A program made the position numbers and the translations under genes. This document shows positions 34,187-46,896 of a stretch of DNA of 64,000 nucleotides, in pieces. Position 1 is the stretch's first letter, and the number at the start of each line of letters is the position of its first letter. Under the pieces are notes generated by a model. It worked only from the letters and a program-made list of their open reading frames with translations. It was not told the origin of the DNA and did no database searches. The stretch is from Melanocharis versteri (Eukaryota; Chordata; Aves; Passeriformes; Melanocharitidae), in assembly GCA_013397845.1 (NCBI GenBank), contig VZTG01002133.1, positions 587,122 to 651,121 of the forward strand, given 5' to 3'.

Positions 34187-37100
34187 TTTTTAATAAACCT
34201 TGAATTAACAATAAGGAGTAATAGACCACAACAAATATGGGAATACAGTGTTCTAGTTGAGAGAGAGAGCTGAAAGTTGAGGAGTTCTTTTTGGCCCCAA
34301 TCCAGATTCTAGCTGAGTAGGTTTGTCTCTGAACAGGTTGCTCCAGCAATTTTCAGCCTGGAAAGTCTCTCATCTCCTTGCCAGGCTTAGCCCAAGGGAG
34401 AGAGTTAGATATGCTCAGTGATTCGGGCATTTTCAAGGTAGCTGCCACTCTTTCTGCCATTTGGTAAGACCTAGGGTGACACCAGCGTCCCAGGGCTGGC
34501 TGGCTTCTCTCCTGCACAGTGTGGAGTGGAAACCTAGGAGTGGAAACTCCAGCTTGGAGTGAGTGAGCCACAGGATATACCTAGTGTGGGACTGTGCTTT
34601 AAATATTGTCTGTGCAGGCATCTGCAACAGGGCTGCAAGCAGACACCTCTCTCCAGCTGGATCAGCAACCCAGTGTGCTCACCTAGATTGTGAGCAGCTG
34701 ACATAGAAAAAAAAAAGGAAATTAGACCAAATTTGGTCTTTTATATTTGAGTCTCAGTGGAGAAAATACAGAAATTGTGCTGGAAGCGAGGATCAGGACC
34801 CAGGAGTGGGGCTCAGTGCATTGCAGGAGTTGTAAAACGCGTTGTTCGAGGCCCAGAACAGATGTCAGTGCCTTTACTGACACGGCTGCTTCTTTCCCTG
34901 TGGTGATGTGGCTCCCTCTCCACTGTGCCATCGAGGCAGAGTGCTGTGCTGGCAAACCCTGCTGTCCCCCAGGGCAGGGAGGGCTCCAGGTTAGCAGGTG
35001 CCAAAGCCCTGAATCAGGAAAGCAAAGGTTAACTGGGCCAGGAAGCAGCTTGGGGATGTGTTAGTGCTTGGGATCATCCTTAAGGAAGAGGAAATCACCA
35101 CCAAGGATAGATAAAGAGCCCTGGGCACTGGCAGCAGGAGGATCAGCACTCTCCAGGAGATGCTCTCGGTGGCTTTGAAGAAATTATTCCTTGCTACTGG
35201 GAAAAAAATGCCCTTTTGGTCTTTTTCCTGTTCTCAGTCCTTCTGTGTTCGGGGGGGAAGATGCCTCCATATGGTCCTGGCAGGGAAGCTGGGAGCGCTG
35301 TGGGGAAGGCGTGACTCAGGAGAGGAGAGGAGCTGGCACAGAGTGCTGGGCTGCCCCCAGCCCCTGTTTCTGTGGGGCTGAGGGTGTGCAGGAGACAGAG
35401 CTCCACAGGTTCAGTGCGTCCTTTGCACCTCCTTGGCTCTCCCTGTGTCGCTCCCTTTGTGCACTCTTTCAGTCCCCACTGCTCCGTTGACAGAGCCACA
35501 CGTGGCCTTGCAATGACAGAGAGGGGCCAGCTCTCAGCCCAGGCTAGCTCAGAGATGGGCTGTGGTTGTTACAGCTCCTTATGGAAGTGCAGCTTCTCCT
35601 GCCAGTCACAGCTGGTGAACCGGTGATTTATGCACCCACTTGGATTTTTGCAGGGCTTTGACCAGGACCTTGTCTCCATCCAGAAAAATTAAGGTGGATG
35701 ATTTCCAAACCAGACGTTCATGAGTATAATCCTTATTGATGTGAGGACTTCCACAAGCCTAAGTTTTTTACTGCCATTGCACTTGTAGTGCCTTTAATGG
35801 CTCTAGACACATAACAGGCAGACCTTCAGAAGAACAGCATCATCACTCAAGTTCAGTAATCCTTTTCCAAGCAGATGTTGAAGGATTTACCAGGACCTCA
35901 TGATATGTACACCTGAAAACCTCTGAATTTGATTTAAAGGGGTTCACGGAGTTGTAATTAACTCAAAACTGCCAAGCACAAATACAGTTCAAGGAAATAA
36001 TATTCCAGCTTTTCACCACTTAAACGGAAAAATGAATTAATCCTTGGCAATTTCTGAGTTAAAAGACTTAACTCATGACTTGAAATACTCCCACACAATT
36101 TCGTTTCCAAAGCTTTCATTAACTGAGCTAATAATTACTACTACAATTAGAGATGTGAGGCATTAAAAAGTCCAAGATAATAAAACATATGTAGTTATTA
36201 AAAAAAATTACCATTCAGTTTTGCAGTGTGTAAGAAATTCACCTTGCCTCTTGTTTGGAAACGTTCCATATCCACACAACACTCATTTTTTTAAGAGTAA
36301 AATGGTCTCATTTGCTGTCACAAAGCATCCCGGGGCAGCCCCAGACCAGTTCTTTGCTCTGTCTCCTTGTGTTTACCTGGGAAAGCCTGTGGTTGACATC
36401 AGGGGTCTGAATTTGTGGAAAGGTTATTTTTTTCTGGAGGATATGAGAGAAGATGCAATGTCTGATGGTTTCTGATGGGGTTTTGTATCATCATAGATGG
36501 GATTTTTCATTCATTTCCTTGTTTTTGTCCCGTTTAATACAAAGGCAATTCAGTGTTGGTAATTGAAGGAATGACATCAAATGCTGAACTGGGCCAACAC
36601 TGGGATCTCAAACAATCGTGTCTTTATGGCAAAGCATCTCCCCCCAGAGAGGCGGGCTCTCAGCAGAAAAGAAAGCTTGGAAAAAGGAAGACGTGGGTGG
36701 GAAGGGAGTCACGAAGATGCAAAGGGTGCTTGTCAGTGAACTGTTTGGGAGTTTGCCTGGTGGAGAATGAGGGAAGGGGGGAAAAAATGGACTCATTTTT
36801 AAATATGAGTTTATTCGATATGGTATTCTCATGTACAGAGTAGCCCAGCTTCAACCAGGCCAAGGGTTAACAAATGCAAATGACTGTTTAGTCAGATCTT
36901 AAACAGATACCCTTTTTCTTTTTGGCTTGTTACCGTAATTATCTCGTGCCAAGAAAACATGGAAAAATGCTGCTTTGCATCAGTGCAAAGCGATTTTTTT
37001 TATTTTTTTTTAAATTTTCATTCCCTAACTTTTGGGTTAGACACTCAGCAGGGAAAACAGTAATTTGCAGGCCTGTGGTGTGTCTTGGATATTCCCTGGC

Positions 37101-38235
37101 TACCCGAGGACACGCACACTCACCCAGCAGGGTTTGCAGAGCCGCTCCCGGGGCGAGCAAGGGACTCTGCTGCAAGGATGGAAACTGGGATGCAGCCTTT
37201 GGGAGCGATGAGGGCTCGCTCTGTGATCCTGTTCTACCATCCGTGCTTGTGGAGTGTTCCTGGGACTGTTTGCCATAGTTTTGTACAGTCTCTTTTGGGA
37301 AGGGCACGAGAAAGCACTGATCTTGATTTTCTTTAGCAAAAAGCAGGATGGCAGAGGACCAAGAGTAAGATACCTGGAGAGCGTAATGAGTGGAATGAGT
37401 TATCTGGAAGCTGCTCTGCAGCTATTTGGTTTTTCCTCCTCTGAATGGAGTGTGTACCTGCGTGAGCATCGGTGTGTGCATAACTCAGCAGCCCTGGGCA
37501 AGGGGAGCTGGGAAATTCACTGGGCTGTGGTGAAAGGCAAGAAGTTACGATGGGGAGGCAAAAGCATCTTGAGGTCTTGTCTCCCTCCCTGCCCATGGGC
37601 CGATGGACACTCTGGGATACAGCTTTGCTTTGCAGTGGGGATGGACTTTACACAAAATCTTACCTTTGTGGCTTGTCTTACCTTTTTACCTTGTTGGTGA
37701 TGGCTCGTGCCAGAAATTCTCACTGAGCGGGTCTCTCAGCTGCAAAAAGCCCCAGTTAGTGGCAATTCCTTAGTATAAAACTTCAAAGTTTTGGGGAACA
37801 ACAAGAAAGAAACAGGCTTAAACCAAAATCAGAACATGTCTAGGCACTGAAATCCTCTGCCCTTGTTTTTCTTGGACACTGCAGCCTGTCTTTGTGGTAA
37901 CAGTCATTAGGCAAAGCATTTGCAATAATTTATTTGAAGCATTTTGCCCAATTTTACTTTTCCTAATTATACTAAAAGAGTGTTTGATGTCTCTGCATTT
38001 TGTTTTTTATATTCAAATCAGATCCGAAGCATTATGCCAGCATATTCCTGCCTGTTGGGGCTATGGATAAACTATTCACTCTGACTATTTACCATTCAAT
38101 AGCCATTCTTCCAACCCCATGATTGAGAAACCATGTGATCTAATACTAATTTTGGTCCTTGGCTGACTCTCTGAAAAGCCTACAGAGAGGAAAAGAGATT
38201 TCCAGCTTTTCCTAGCAGCCTAACTCAGTAGGAGT
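34187..38235. other. Unique non-coding sequence
   Basis: No gene or element is recognised. A repeated GAGTGGAAAC word at 34524 and 34538 lies 14 bp apart. A perfect 8-bp hairpin with arms GCTTTGCA and TGCAAAGC and a 4-base loop lies at 36972-36991, but hairpins of this size are expected about ten times by chance in 64 kb. The frames up to 148 codons near 37254-37700 have no family resemblance. The AT-rich stretch 35930-36220 is single-copy and could be conserved. Confidence 0.55.
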
Positions 38236-38283
38236 CCTTCCATGAGCTTGCTTTTCCAACCTCAACAATTCTGTGATCTGTGG
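38236..38283 (+). repeat. Possible CR1 LINE 3' terminus (short fragment)
   Basis: The words TTTTCCAACCTCAACAATTC followed by TGTGATCTGTGG resemble the extreme 3' end of an avian CR1 (CCTTCCAACCTnAAnnATTCTGTG with an octamer-type tail). Only about 45 bp are recognisable, so this is either a very short 5'-truncated copy or chance. Confidence 0.4.
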
Positions 38284-40640
38284 TATCTCTAGAAAACTTT
38301 TCAACTAACATTTTTATGAACACAGACCTCTTATAAATATTTGAGGAAAACCAATAAAAAGGGTCACAAACTGAAGCAGTTTCATGGGCTTTGCTCACAT
38401 CACTGAACATTGGTATATGTTTTCCAAGCTGTGATGTTGATGGCTTTTCATCTGATTCATCTGATTTCCATATAATAAGAAAAAGGAATTGTTTTTCTCT
38501 AACTGTAGGCAATTGGATGAGCCATAAGTCAGAATTAAAATGTGATTATCTGTTATGAAGATCTCAGATTCCTTTCAAACTTTCATTATTTACAATCCTT
38601 TTCTTGGTGACATTTCAATTCTCTGGAAATTATGTTCTAAATTGTACCTAACATACTCACCACCCACATGTAACACATGCAATAAGCTTATAAGATAGAA
38701 AGGGTGAATGTTTCCATTTTAAATTTGATTTTTAATGAGATTTTGGAGTGTAGGGCGAGTATTTTGCTAAAATACATGGCAGAGATTGCACAGCAAGAGT
38801 CTAACAAGGCTTTCAGTGGCAGTAATCTGCAATGTTATTTTTCTGCCATCTGGGTAAAATCCACCCCGTTCTCTCCGAAGCAGTGTGAAGGTTCTTTGCG
38901 TGGGAGAAGTGTATGGGGTCAGCAAAGCAGGAATCTCATCTCAAACCAGCCCTGAGGCTGCTGCTGTGCTTGGTGCAGGGGGAAGGAGTGGCTGCTGAAT
39001 GGGAGAGCCCCAGATTTCCTCCTGGTGCCCAGCACTGTGTGGAAGGTGCTGAGCTTTTCCCACCTGGGTTTAAATTGTTTAGTAATACGAGTAGAACCTA
39101 TGGGAGCAGTAACAGTGTGGAAAAGGGCACATTAGGAATGGATTTTGCATTCACAGCCCTTGCAGCAGGGGTGGGCTGGATTCATGGTGTGTAGAGCCTC
39201 ATCCTTCCTGGTCCCTCCCTCCCTCCAGAGCCCCAGTGGTTCCCCACAGCTTTATCACCAGCACAGCAGGACTCAGCTCCTTACGCACTTCGGCACAGTT
39301 TTCTCAAAAATGAAACCACATCCTCTTTTTCAGAAGAAAACTTAACAAGTGTTGAGGGGAAAAATAATTAAAAATTTTAATTGGATCAAAGTCTGATCTC
39401 TGTTGCTTTGGCATGACCCTGAGGTAAATTTGTGGGTCTGAAGCCAAGGGCTCCAGTCATTCCACCTTTCCTTAGCTGTAAAAGAGCACAGAATCTGACC
39501 TATTATCTACCGGGAAATGCACCATTGGTGGTGATTTTTTTCTTTCTGCATTGTCTTTCTGTCTTTCTGGCTTCTTTACTTTCAGCAGGTCTGAAAATCA
39601 GAGGTCTATAGATGACATACCCATAATCATAAAAGATTTATATAAAGGTATTCCTTTCTCATTTCATTCCAGCAGCATAGCTTAAAACCTGTTTCTATAG
39701 GCTTACAAATCTGGCTTCTGAAACTAGTATTTAATGCACTATTCACTGCTAAGTCCTTATGGGATCTGGCAGTATTGAAATTACACTATTCCCATATAGC
39801 AATTGCAGGCTTTCCAGTGGGCTGAGAGACTTCCTGGAAAGACGGTACAGATTTCACTTGTCTTCACGTTAGGAAAGTATTCCCATTTTATACACCAGTG
39901 TCCAGATTCTCAGCAAGCCTCTGCTGTTTACAGCCATAAAATTTGTCAGCTCATATGTCTGAATGCTGTGATACCATAACAGTGGATGCGCTAGAAATTC
40001 CCCAGGCAGCTCTGTAGTTACATCTCCCGTGTCCAACAGACAGCTGCAGAATGTGCTCGTTACTGCACAGTTGTACTCAAAGAACTGCTGCACCCCAAAT
40101 ATCACAGATGGTGCTGCAAAAGCACTGGGCTTGGTGGTTGTTGACAAAAACAGTTTGGGAGCCACGGCTGGTGTAGGGAGGGAGAGCCCTGGCTGGAGAC
40201 CCCAGGGTCAGTGTCGTGTCAGGAGAGCACACAGGGACAAAGCTAGGGATGAACTTGCCTGGGACATTGTTTGTGTCATTGTGACTCTCATATCTGCCAG
40301 TGAAGATCAGAGCCCACTGAGTGCAGAAGTGTGCCAAGGCATCCCAGCCTTGCAGGAGGGCTGGGGGCAGCACCAGGGGGTTGTTGGGTGCTGGGATGCA
40401 CGAGGCGGGTCTGAGCCCACATTCCTGTTTTTTGAATCTTGGCTCTGAGGCAATCCTTCCTCGCTTCTCAATTTTAGAGCACCCTCATCTAGATTTTCTC
40501 CAAGCCTGTCTCTGATCCACTGTCTATAAATAGTCTTTGCTTTTAGCAGCTTAAATGAAAAAAAAAAAGGAAGGGGTTTGCGCTTTGCTGCGGAGCTTGC
40601 AGAGCTCGCCTCTTCAAAACACTCTTGTTAGTGGGAAGGG
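38284..40640. other. Unique non-coding sequence
   Basis: No gene or element is recognised. A CT-rich stretch lies at about 39537-39585. Around 39465-39500 a 'ccttagctgtaaaagagcac' word faintly recalls a MIR 3' part but is too short to call. The 139-codon frame at 40029-40448 lacks family resemblance. Confidence 0.55.
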
Positions 40641-40765
40641 GAGGAAGTAATGGGCGTTTGACTAAGTTAATGTACTTGGTGAACCATTGGAGAGCTGCCA
40701 GCTCTCATTTTTAAATAGATGCCAACATTAATTTTTAAAGTTTAAGTGCATATTTTGCATGTTTG
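40641..40765. other. AT-rich non-repetitive block (candidate conserved element)
   Basis: This compact AT-rich block has several TAAT-type words and a small inverted repeat, GAGAGCTG-C-CAGCTCTC (40690-40706). It lies immediately beside a CpG-rich patch. The composition and lack of repeats are suggestive of a conserved non-coding element, but only alignment could show this. Confidence 0.3.
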
Positions 40766-40769
40766 CTCT

Positions 40770-40930
40770 CGGCTCTCCCGGGTTCTCCGGCGCTCTGCGA
40801 GGTGCAGGAGCCGGTGAGGCCGGGCCTCCCTGGGGACCTCCCTGTGGAGGCAGCTGGGAACGGGTGCTTGGAGCTCCTCCGTTCCCATGGCATTTGCTAC
40901 GTGGGTGTAATTCCTTCCTCGCAGAGAAAG
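40770..40930. promoter_or_regulatory. CpG-rich patch
   Basis: About ten CpG dinucleotides lie within 160 bp, concentrated in 40770-40845, against a CpG-poor background. No recognisable exon adjoins it. It is shorter than a typical promoter CpG island. Confidence 0.3.
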
Positions 40931-40955
40931 CCTTACCTGCTGCTTAACTCACTTC

Positions 40956-40973
40956 AAAAAAAAAAAAAAAAAA
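40956..40973 (+). repeat. Poly(A) tract, 18 bases
   Basis: Uninterrupted A18 directly downstream of the CpG-rich patch. No LINE body is recognised upstream. Confidence 0.9.
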
Positions 40974-43135
40974 GATTTTGTGTTTTCCCAGTGCTGTTTA
41001 TTCCCTTCAGGCGATGAGAAACTGAACCCAAGCAGAGCCCATGTTACAGATATCAGTACAATGGCATCTTCTATAAATAGGGTCACTGTAGCTATGCCAG
41101 AGCTTTGCTGAGCACAGATTTAATTTAATCAAGGTATCTTTTAATGTCAAGGCCATCTGTTTAAAATTAGCGCTATGATCACTCTAGACCCCCTTTAAAA
41201 TGGTGACGGTCCAGAATCGGTATCCCTTGAAGGCTTTTGCCAGGGAAACACCATCCAAATTGCTAAGGGGGAAGGATGTTTTCCTAAGGCTGAAGCACTC
41301 TTTGGAAAGCTCGTAGGCAGGCAGTAAAAACAAATCAGTAACGAGGGAGTTGTGCCGTTCGCTGGGGACTGCAGGGAGGAATTTGGCAAGGAGGAGGGCT
41401 ATGGAGCAGAAGCAGCAAGGTGTAAGCAAGCTGTTCCTTGGCACCAGAGCAGGAGGAAAGGTATTTCCAGATGGCAGTCAGAGGGACCAGCTGCAGAGAG
41501 GAGAGGGAGCAGCCCTGAGTGTGGAGGATTCCCCTGGCCCCGGCTGAACCTCCAGCACAGCTGTGGCCATGGGAGAGGAGAAGGCAGCTGCCTCCACGTG
41601 AGCTGCTGCCTTGGCTCTGCAAGCTGCAGGATTTGCAAGGTTTTCCCCCTGGGCGAGATCTCACTGAGCAGGAGCGTTTAGCAGGCTGATGTTCATGTCC
41701 CCTCTCCCCTCCTCTGGCTGCATGGTGCCAGCCGAGGTCCCCAGAAGTGATGTCCAGCTGCCAGGTCTCATAACCTGAGTCCCTTCAGTCACCCCACCGA
41801 GGAGGACAGGAATCACACAGGGTTGATTTTATTATCATGGCAATGTAACATATGAGCCTACCCAGGAGCTGATTTCAATATAGATTTGCTAAATATTTTT
41901 TGGATTAAATGAGTCTATAACACCACCTGGGAATGTATCAGTCAGTACCTGAGCTTTCCCTTCTGTGAAATGCAAACACTACAGGCTTCTTCCCAAAATC
42001 AACAGCCATATCAATCCCCTTGGCCACCACGGTTGTCTCCTTCGCCCCAGGGAGAAAAGCACACTGTGCTCGCAGCCATTTCAACCTGGTCTGCCTGGAG
42101 ATGCTTCCCAGCCCCCACTGCACTCCCTCTGCGCCTGTCCTTTTCAAAATATCAGCAGAATTTAAAGGCAGAGCTTGCAGTAAAAAAGAGCTGTGTCTTA
42201 GCAAAAAGAGCACTTTTAATCACAGTTTACAATGGCAGCTTGCACAGTAAATAATAGTTGTCTTAAAACCATCTTGCTCCTGTTCTGCACTCTCTTCTGT
42301 GACAGGAATGCCTCCCAAAAGGCAGGGCAATGACAGTGCTCCAGCCAGGAGATCCTCATCCTCATGTGCAGCTTGGGACCAGCAGCAGAAACCCACCTGT
42401 ACCCCACAGTAACGTGAGCACAAGTTGTCGACGTCTGGGGTCAAACATTTAGTGGACCAACGCCACTAAACCATTTTTTATGTGTTTAGGCATTTTTTAA
42501 CTCATGTAGTTGAGAATTCCCTTCCTGGCAGTGAAACCATGTCCCGAGGCACATGGGTCAGAAAGGCAGGAGTTTCTGTCCAGCTTTGCATGTGGTCCAA
42601 GGTGCCCTGGGAGCCTTTTGTCCCCCAAGTTTTCCTGAAGAAGCTGCCTGCAGACTGGCCATAACTCCACAAAATGCTGCATTTTGGATGAAGCAGCATA
42701 TCTAGCTTGTGTCGTTTTGGTGTAAAGACACAACGAGGCTGGGACAATGATCCAGTGCCTCACACACACCTTGCCCACCCCAGCCCCGTGCAGGCTTGTG
42801 AGCTGAGCAGAACCACCTCAGCCCTTCCCATCGCCCCTTCCCTGCCTCGGCTGAGCTGAGACATCTCCCTGAGCGCTTGTCTGTTGCCAGCTCTGCCTGC
42901 AATGCCTGCTGCAGTTTCTGGGAGAAGAGACAGCATTAAATTCTGGATGAATTTCCACACTTCTGTGGCTGATGGCACAAGGGATCTGCCCAGGGGAAGA
43001 CAGGGCTGTGATGAACCCCTCTGACTATTCGAGTCACCTCAATGAACTGCAAAGGCTGAATAAATTCCTCAGCCACGATGGAGTTTACCCCAGTGACTCA
43101 AGGCTGCTGATGTTTCCCATTTGTCTTTTTGAACT
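40974..43135. other. Unique non-coding sequence
   Basis: No gene or element is recognised. A perfect 8-bp inverted repeat TTTAGTGG / CCACTAAA with a 7-base loop lies at 42448-42470. An AT-rich patch near 41100-41190 has conserved-element texture. GC-richer parts near 41335-41680 and 42500-42980 carry overlapping spurious frames. Confidence 0.55.
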
Positions 43136-43345
43136 TGCATTTTAATATTAGCCAAAGTAATTCTTAATTCCTTTCTTAAGCTAAAATGAAGATTATCATG
43201 ACTGTCAAGTATGCACTAGCACTTCTTAAAAGCAAGTATTTTATATAGCACCTTTGGATTAATATATATGCAAATAAGGTGTTACAGATTAATTAGTATG
43301 CAAATTAAGCCATGTGTTATTCGTGTATACATATATCTTTCCAAG
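43136..43345. promoter_or_regulatory. Candidate enhancer-like block with paired octamers
   Basis: This AT-rich, non-repetitive block contains two perfect ATGCAAAT octamers (43268-43275 and 43298-43305) in the same orientation, exactly 30 bp apart. Between them is a TTAATTAG homeodomain-type word, and a further TTAATA word lies just upstream. ATGCAAAT is the binding site of POU-class factors (OCT1, BRN and related). Thirty base pairs is close to three helical turns, so two proteins could sit on the same face of the DNA. This motif grammar is common in vertebrate developmental enhancers. The identification as an enhancer is inference. Confidence 0.35.
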
Positions 43346-45525
43346 CCTACTTCCTGGTTGGGCTAGCAGGTAGCTGGTGTGCTTGTTTATGAACTCATCT
43401 CTATTACTCCATGCTGGCAGGGAAGGTGTGCATGTCATTTCACCTGCCTCTGCCCAAAGATACAACACTGAAAGTTCTCATGTTTTTCAAACTAATTTTT
43501 CATGCCTGTAAATGTTTGTAACTGAGCTGCTGATCTCCAGCTAAGTTCGTGTAGTTAGATTTCAAAATGTCATCTTTCCCAAGTGAAATCATTATCAGGA
43601 CACCATTTACCAAGTTCAAGCCATCAAAGTCTCTGCAAGGTGACGGATTTACCCAGGTCATTACAACAACAGCAGCAAAAGCTGCAGGCAGGTCGTTTGT
43701 AAGTGCAAGGAGGAAAACCCAAAAATGACTTGGGAGCAGCTGTTCCCAAAACAGCAGGTCAATGAATTACAGTGGGAATGACATGAGCAGCTGTGCTGGA
43801 GGTCCTGCATGAGAGCCACTTTCCTCCTGGTTTCCCTTGGTTGAGCAGGGACCAGATCCAGCTGCTGGCTCCTGGGAAAGCCCACCTGGGCCATAGGAAT
43901 AAGAATTGAGCTGAGACCTCTGAGGATGACTGCTCTGAGAGGTGCATTTCCATCCCATTTGTCTTTCCCAAACTCCAGGTCATGTTCTCCACTCCACATG
44001 GGTTTGCATCCTACTTATCCCAGAGAAAGTGGGGCTTGGATGGAGATGTCAAAGGCTGGGAGCTCAAGGAGGGCATTCACAAGGTCTTCTTGTGGTCTGC
44101 AGAGCTGCCGTGGTATTCTCCGTGTCATTTTCTTCCTTCTTTCCAGAACAGCGTGGCTGATCTCTGAGAGCATCTGGAGTAGCAGTCAGCTTTTCCAAGG
44201 CCTTTTCCCCTGCTTTGCATCACTCAGCACCCAAGCAAACGTGGGGCCAGTCTGGTGGGAGGCTTCAGTACAGCCAAGTGTAATGATGAGCCGTGGGGTG
44301 GACCAGCCTCCTGTTTAATTTAAGAACCTTTTCCCTGTGTTTTGAGCCCAACAGTGAAATCCCTGCATCCAGCTGCATTTCACTGACTCATTACTTCATA
44401 GATCATCTCAATAATCTGATTCCAGAGCTCCCACACTCTATTCCCACTTCTCCAACCATCAGCCAAGTGAGCTGGGTTAAATTTCTTGCAGCACTGAGGG
44501 GACTAGAATAGGCTACGCAAGACCTAATTAGCAGTCTTTTCCCTTTACAACATATTGAAGTTTTCTAGGCATCGAGCCATATTTTTTCATAGCCTTCTCT
44601 TTCCCTCCCTCGCTCTTTTTTTTTGGTAGCTTCTAATTTTTTATTAAAGGATAACAGCATTATTGACAGCACAAGATACTTTCTTACACGCTGCTAAGCA
44701 ATAAAAAGGAAAATGTCAGATATACAAGATAAGAGAAAAAAGTGGAGCTAAGGCAGTCAGGCACATTACAGGAGCTATACTTACAGCCATAAAAAAGCTA
44801 TACCAGTAATTTGCTTTTAGCCAGTTCCTGTCTTGGGGCTTTCCTCCAAAGACATTCAGTATTACCTGCCTTGGACAAGCAATAAAACTTTCCAGTTTTC
44901 TTTGTTGTTTCAGGAGTAGGGCTCTTTGGCTTGAGTTTCCTGCTGCTGGGGTTGTTTCCCAAAAAAGTGGAATCGTCTCTTTCTGCCTGTGTGTCCCTCA
45001 GGCCAACAGCAATTAAAACTTGCTTGGGCATATGGCGTGTACTCAGCTGAAGGGCAATCACTGTGATTTCCCTGGAAACCAGAGGAAAACCCTGGGCATT
45101 GCATTGTGAGCCTTTTAAAGATCTGTGTTTTGGTCTTGAGAGCTGGTCACTGACCATCTAGAGCCCGGATGGTCCGTGTGGATCAGGGGAAGCTTTTGAA
45201 TCAATGAGTGGAGTGAGAAGATGTGGTCGTTCAGTATTTGGTTCTTTGCCATGGGAGCTTTTTCCCTTTCCCTGAGTGTGCTGAAGGAGAGTGATTGTGG
45301 GAGGTTCAGCTCCATGCCCTTCATCCACCTCACGTGAGGCTTTAACTCTCCTCTTGCAGCCTTAATGAGCACCCTGGGCAGCCAAGTTAGATGTTTTTCC
45401 ACTGTCCCAATCAATGTTTAGTGGCTCCCACCAAAATGACCTAGGCAAGCTCACCTTGAAATGTCAGTGCTGTGTTGGGCCATTTCCAACTCATCTCTAT
45501 AAAACTGGACCTACCTTTTAAAGAT
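43346..45525. other. Unique non-coding sequence
   Basis: No gene or element is recognised. GC-balanced parts around 43660-44320 and 44800-45400 contain overlapping frames up to 130 codons on both strands without family resemblance. Confidence 0.55.
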
Positions 45526-45590
45526 TTGTTTACATTCCCATTGAGTTCAGTAGCAAAACTGATAATGAAATCTGTTGGAGCAGGTCACAT
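45526..45590 (+). repeat. Possible ancient amniote repeat remnant
   Basis: The segment contains 'cattgagttcagtagcaaaa' followed by 'tctgttggagcaggtcac'. From memory this is close to a dispersed reptile/bird repeat with text like 'cattgacttcaatagcaaaa ... atgggagcagga'. It may belong to the same family as the segment at 3063-3150. Short and diverged; tentative. Confidence 0.25.
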
Positions 45591-46570
45591 GGTAACAAAT
45601 GTTGGATTTTAATTTATTATAATAATATCAAAGCTAATGCTGGCCTTGCAATGAACCCCTGGAATGCTGGCATACAAAAGAGGTAAAAAAGAGCAGTGAA
45701 AAAGTGCTATTAATTCAGAGACAGATATATTTATTTCAAGTAGATTATTCTTAGAAACACTCATAGCATTATTTACAAGAATATTTAAAAAATTGCAGTG
45801 CTACAAAACTGAGATTCATCACTGAGGTAAAACATTTCATTATTATTTCTCAAATCAATTCCCCCAGCAGAATATGAATTACAGGATTTCAGCCAGCCTT
45901 TTCAAGAAACCTCTTTTAAAAATTTACATAGCTTATAACAGATTGCCAGAAATATTGCAAGCAGCCATTAATTTACTCCTAGCCAATTAAAGCCTATGCT
46001 AACACATGCACTGATATGCACACACTTGTTCCTAATTTTTCTTCTGCAGTTAAGCATGAACGAAAAGACATGCCTTAGAACTAAAAAGAATTCGAAGGCA
46101 TTTTCATGCTTTCTTTTTTCAGGCTCAAGGGCAAATGTGCCTTTGATAAATATCATTCTGTTTTTTTTCTTCCAATGAAGAAACATCTTTACAAATCACT
46201 ATATTTTTTTTTCTGTTGTTGATTGGCAGGCAGATTTGCAAGCAGCATCATACCCTCCAAAACAATGTCTCCTTGAGCTTTTAAGTTTAAATTGTTAGGG
46301 ATTTTAATTGAATTCATTTCATACTGATACTAGGTTGAAGAAAGACATGAAACAGAGCAATTTGGGCATTTTATATTACTGAACTGACAAGAGGATTTAC
46401 AAAAATAATAACAATCACCAACCTTCCCAGGGGAGCACTGAGTGCGAGCCCCTTTATTTGCTCTTTTTTGTTAGTGAGGATGGTGCTACTTTAGTTAAAT
46501 GTCATCACTTAGTAGTAATCTACATACCCAAGAGGTGACTGCAATGAACTTTTATCAACTATGATATCAA
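45591..46570. other. AT-rich unique sequence
   Basis: No gene or element is recognised. The sequence is AT-rich throughout with many TAAT-type words, for example near 45608-45640 and 46280-46340. Confidence 0.5.
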
Positions 46571-46896
46571 ATTCCTCCTGAGGGGAAGCAGAGGGGCAGG
46601 CACTGATCCCGTGTCTGTGGTGACCAGGGACAGGTCCTGAGGGAATGGCATGGAGCTGTGTCAGGGGGCTTTGGGCTGGATATTAGGAAAAGATTCTTCA
46701 CCCAGAGGGTGGTTGGGCACTGAACAGGCTGCCCAGGAAAGTGGTCACAGCCCCAAGCCTGACAGAGCTCAAGAAACCTTTGGAAAATGCTCTCAGGCAC
46801 AGGGTGGGATTGTTGGGGTGTCTGTGCAGGGCCAGGGGTTGGGGTGATGATCTTTGTGGGTCCTTTCCAACTCAGGATATTCTATGATTCTATGAA
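46571..46896 (+). repeat. CR1 LINE, 5'-truncated 3' end
   Basis: About 325 bp match the 3' terminal region of an avian CR1 retrotransposon in the sense orientation. Recognisable text runs from 'gaggggaagcagaggggcagg' through 'cttcacccagagggtggttgg', 'gggtgtctgtgcagggccagg' and 'tcctttccaactcaggatat'. It ends in two ATTCTATG octamers (46879-46894), the tail of CR1 in place of poly(A). Severe 5' truncation is normal for CR1. No reverse-transcriptase coding sequence is retained, so the copy is dead. It is the main evidence that this is a bird genome. Confidence 0.93.

Noticed and set aside
36972..36991. Perfect 8-bp hairpin GCTTTGCA / TGCAAAGC
   Set aside because: About ten perfect 8-bp inverted repeats with short loops are expected by chance in 64 kb, and nothing else marks this one.
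42448..42470. Perfect 8-bp inverted repeat TTTAGTGG / CCACTAAA
   Set aside because: Same chance expectation. No target-site duplication or transposon body accompanies it.
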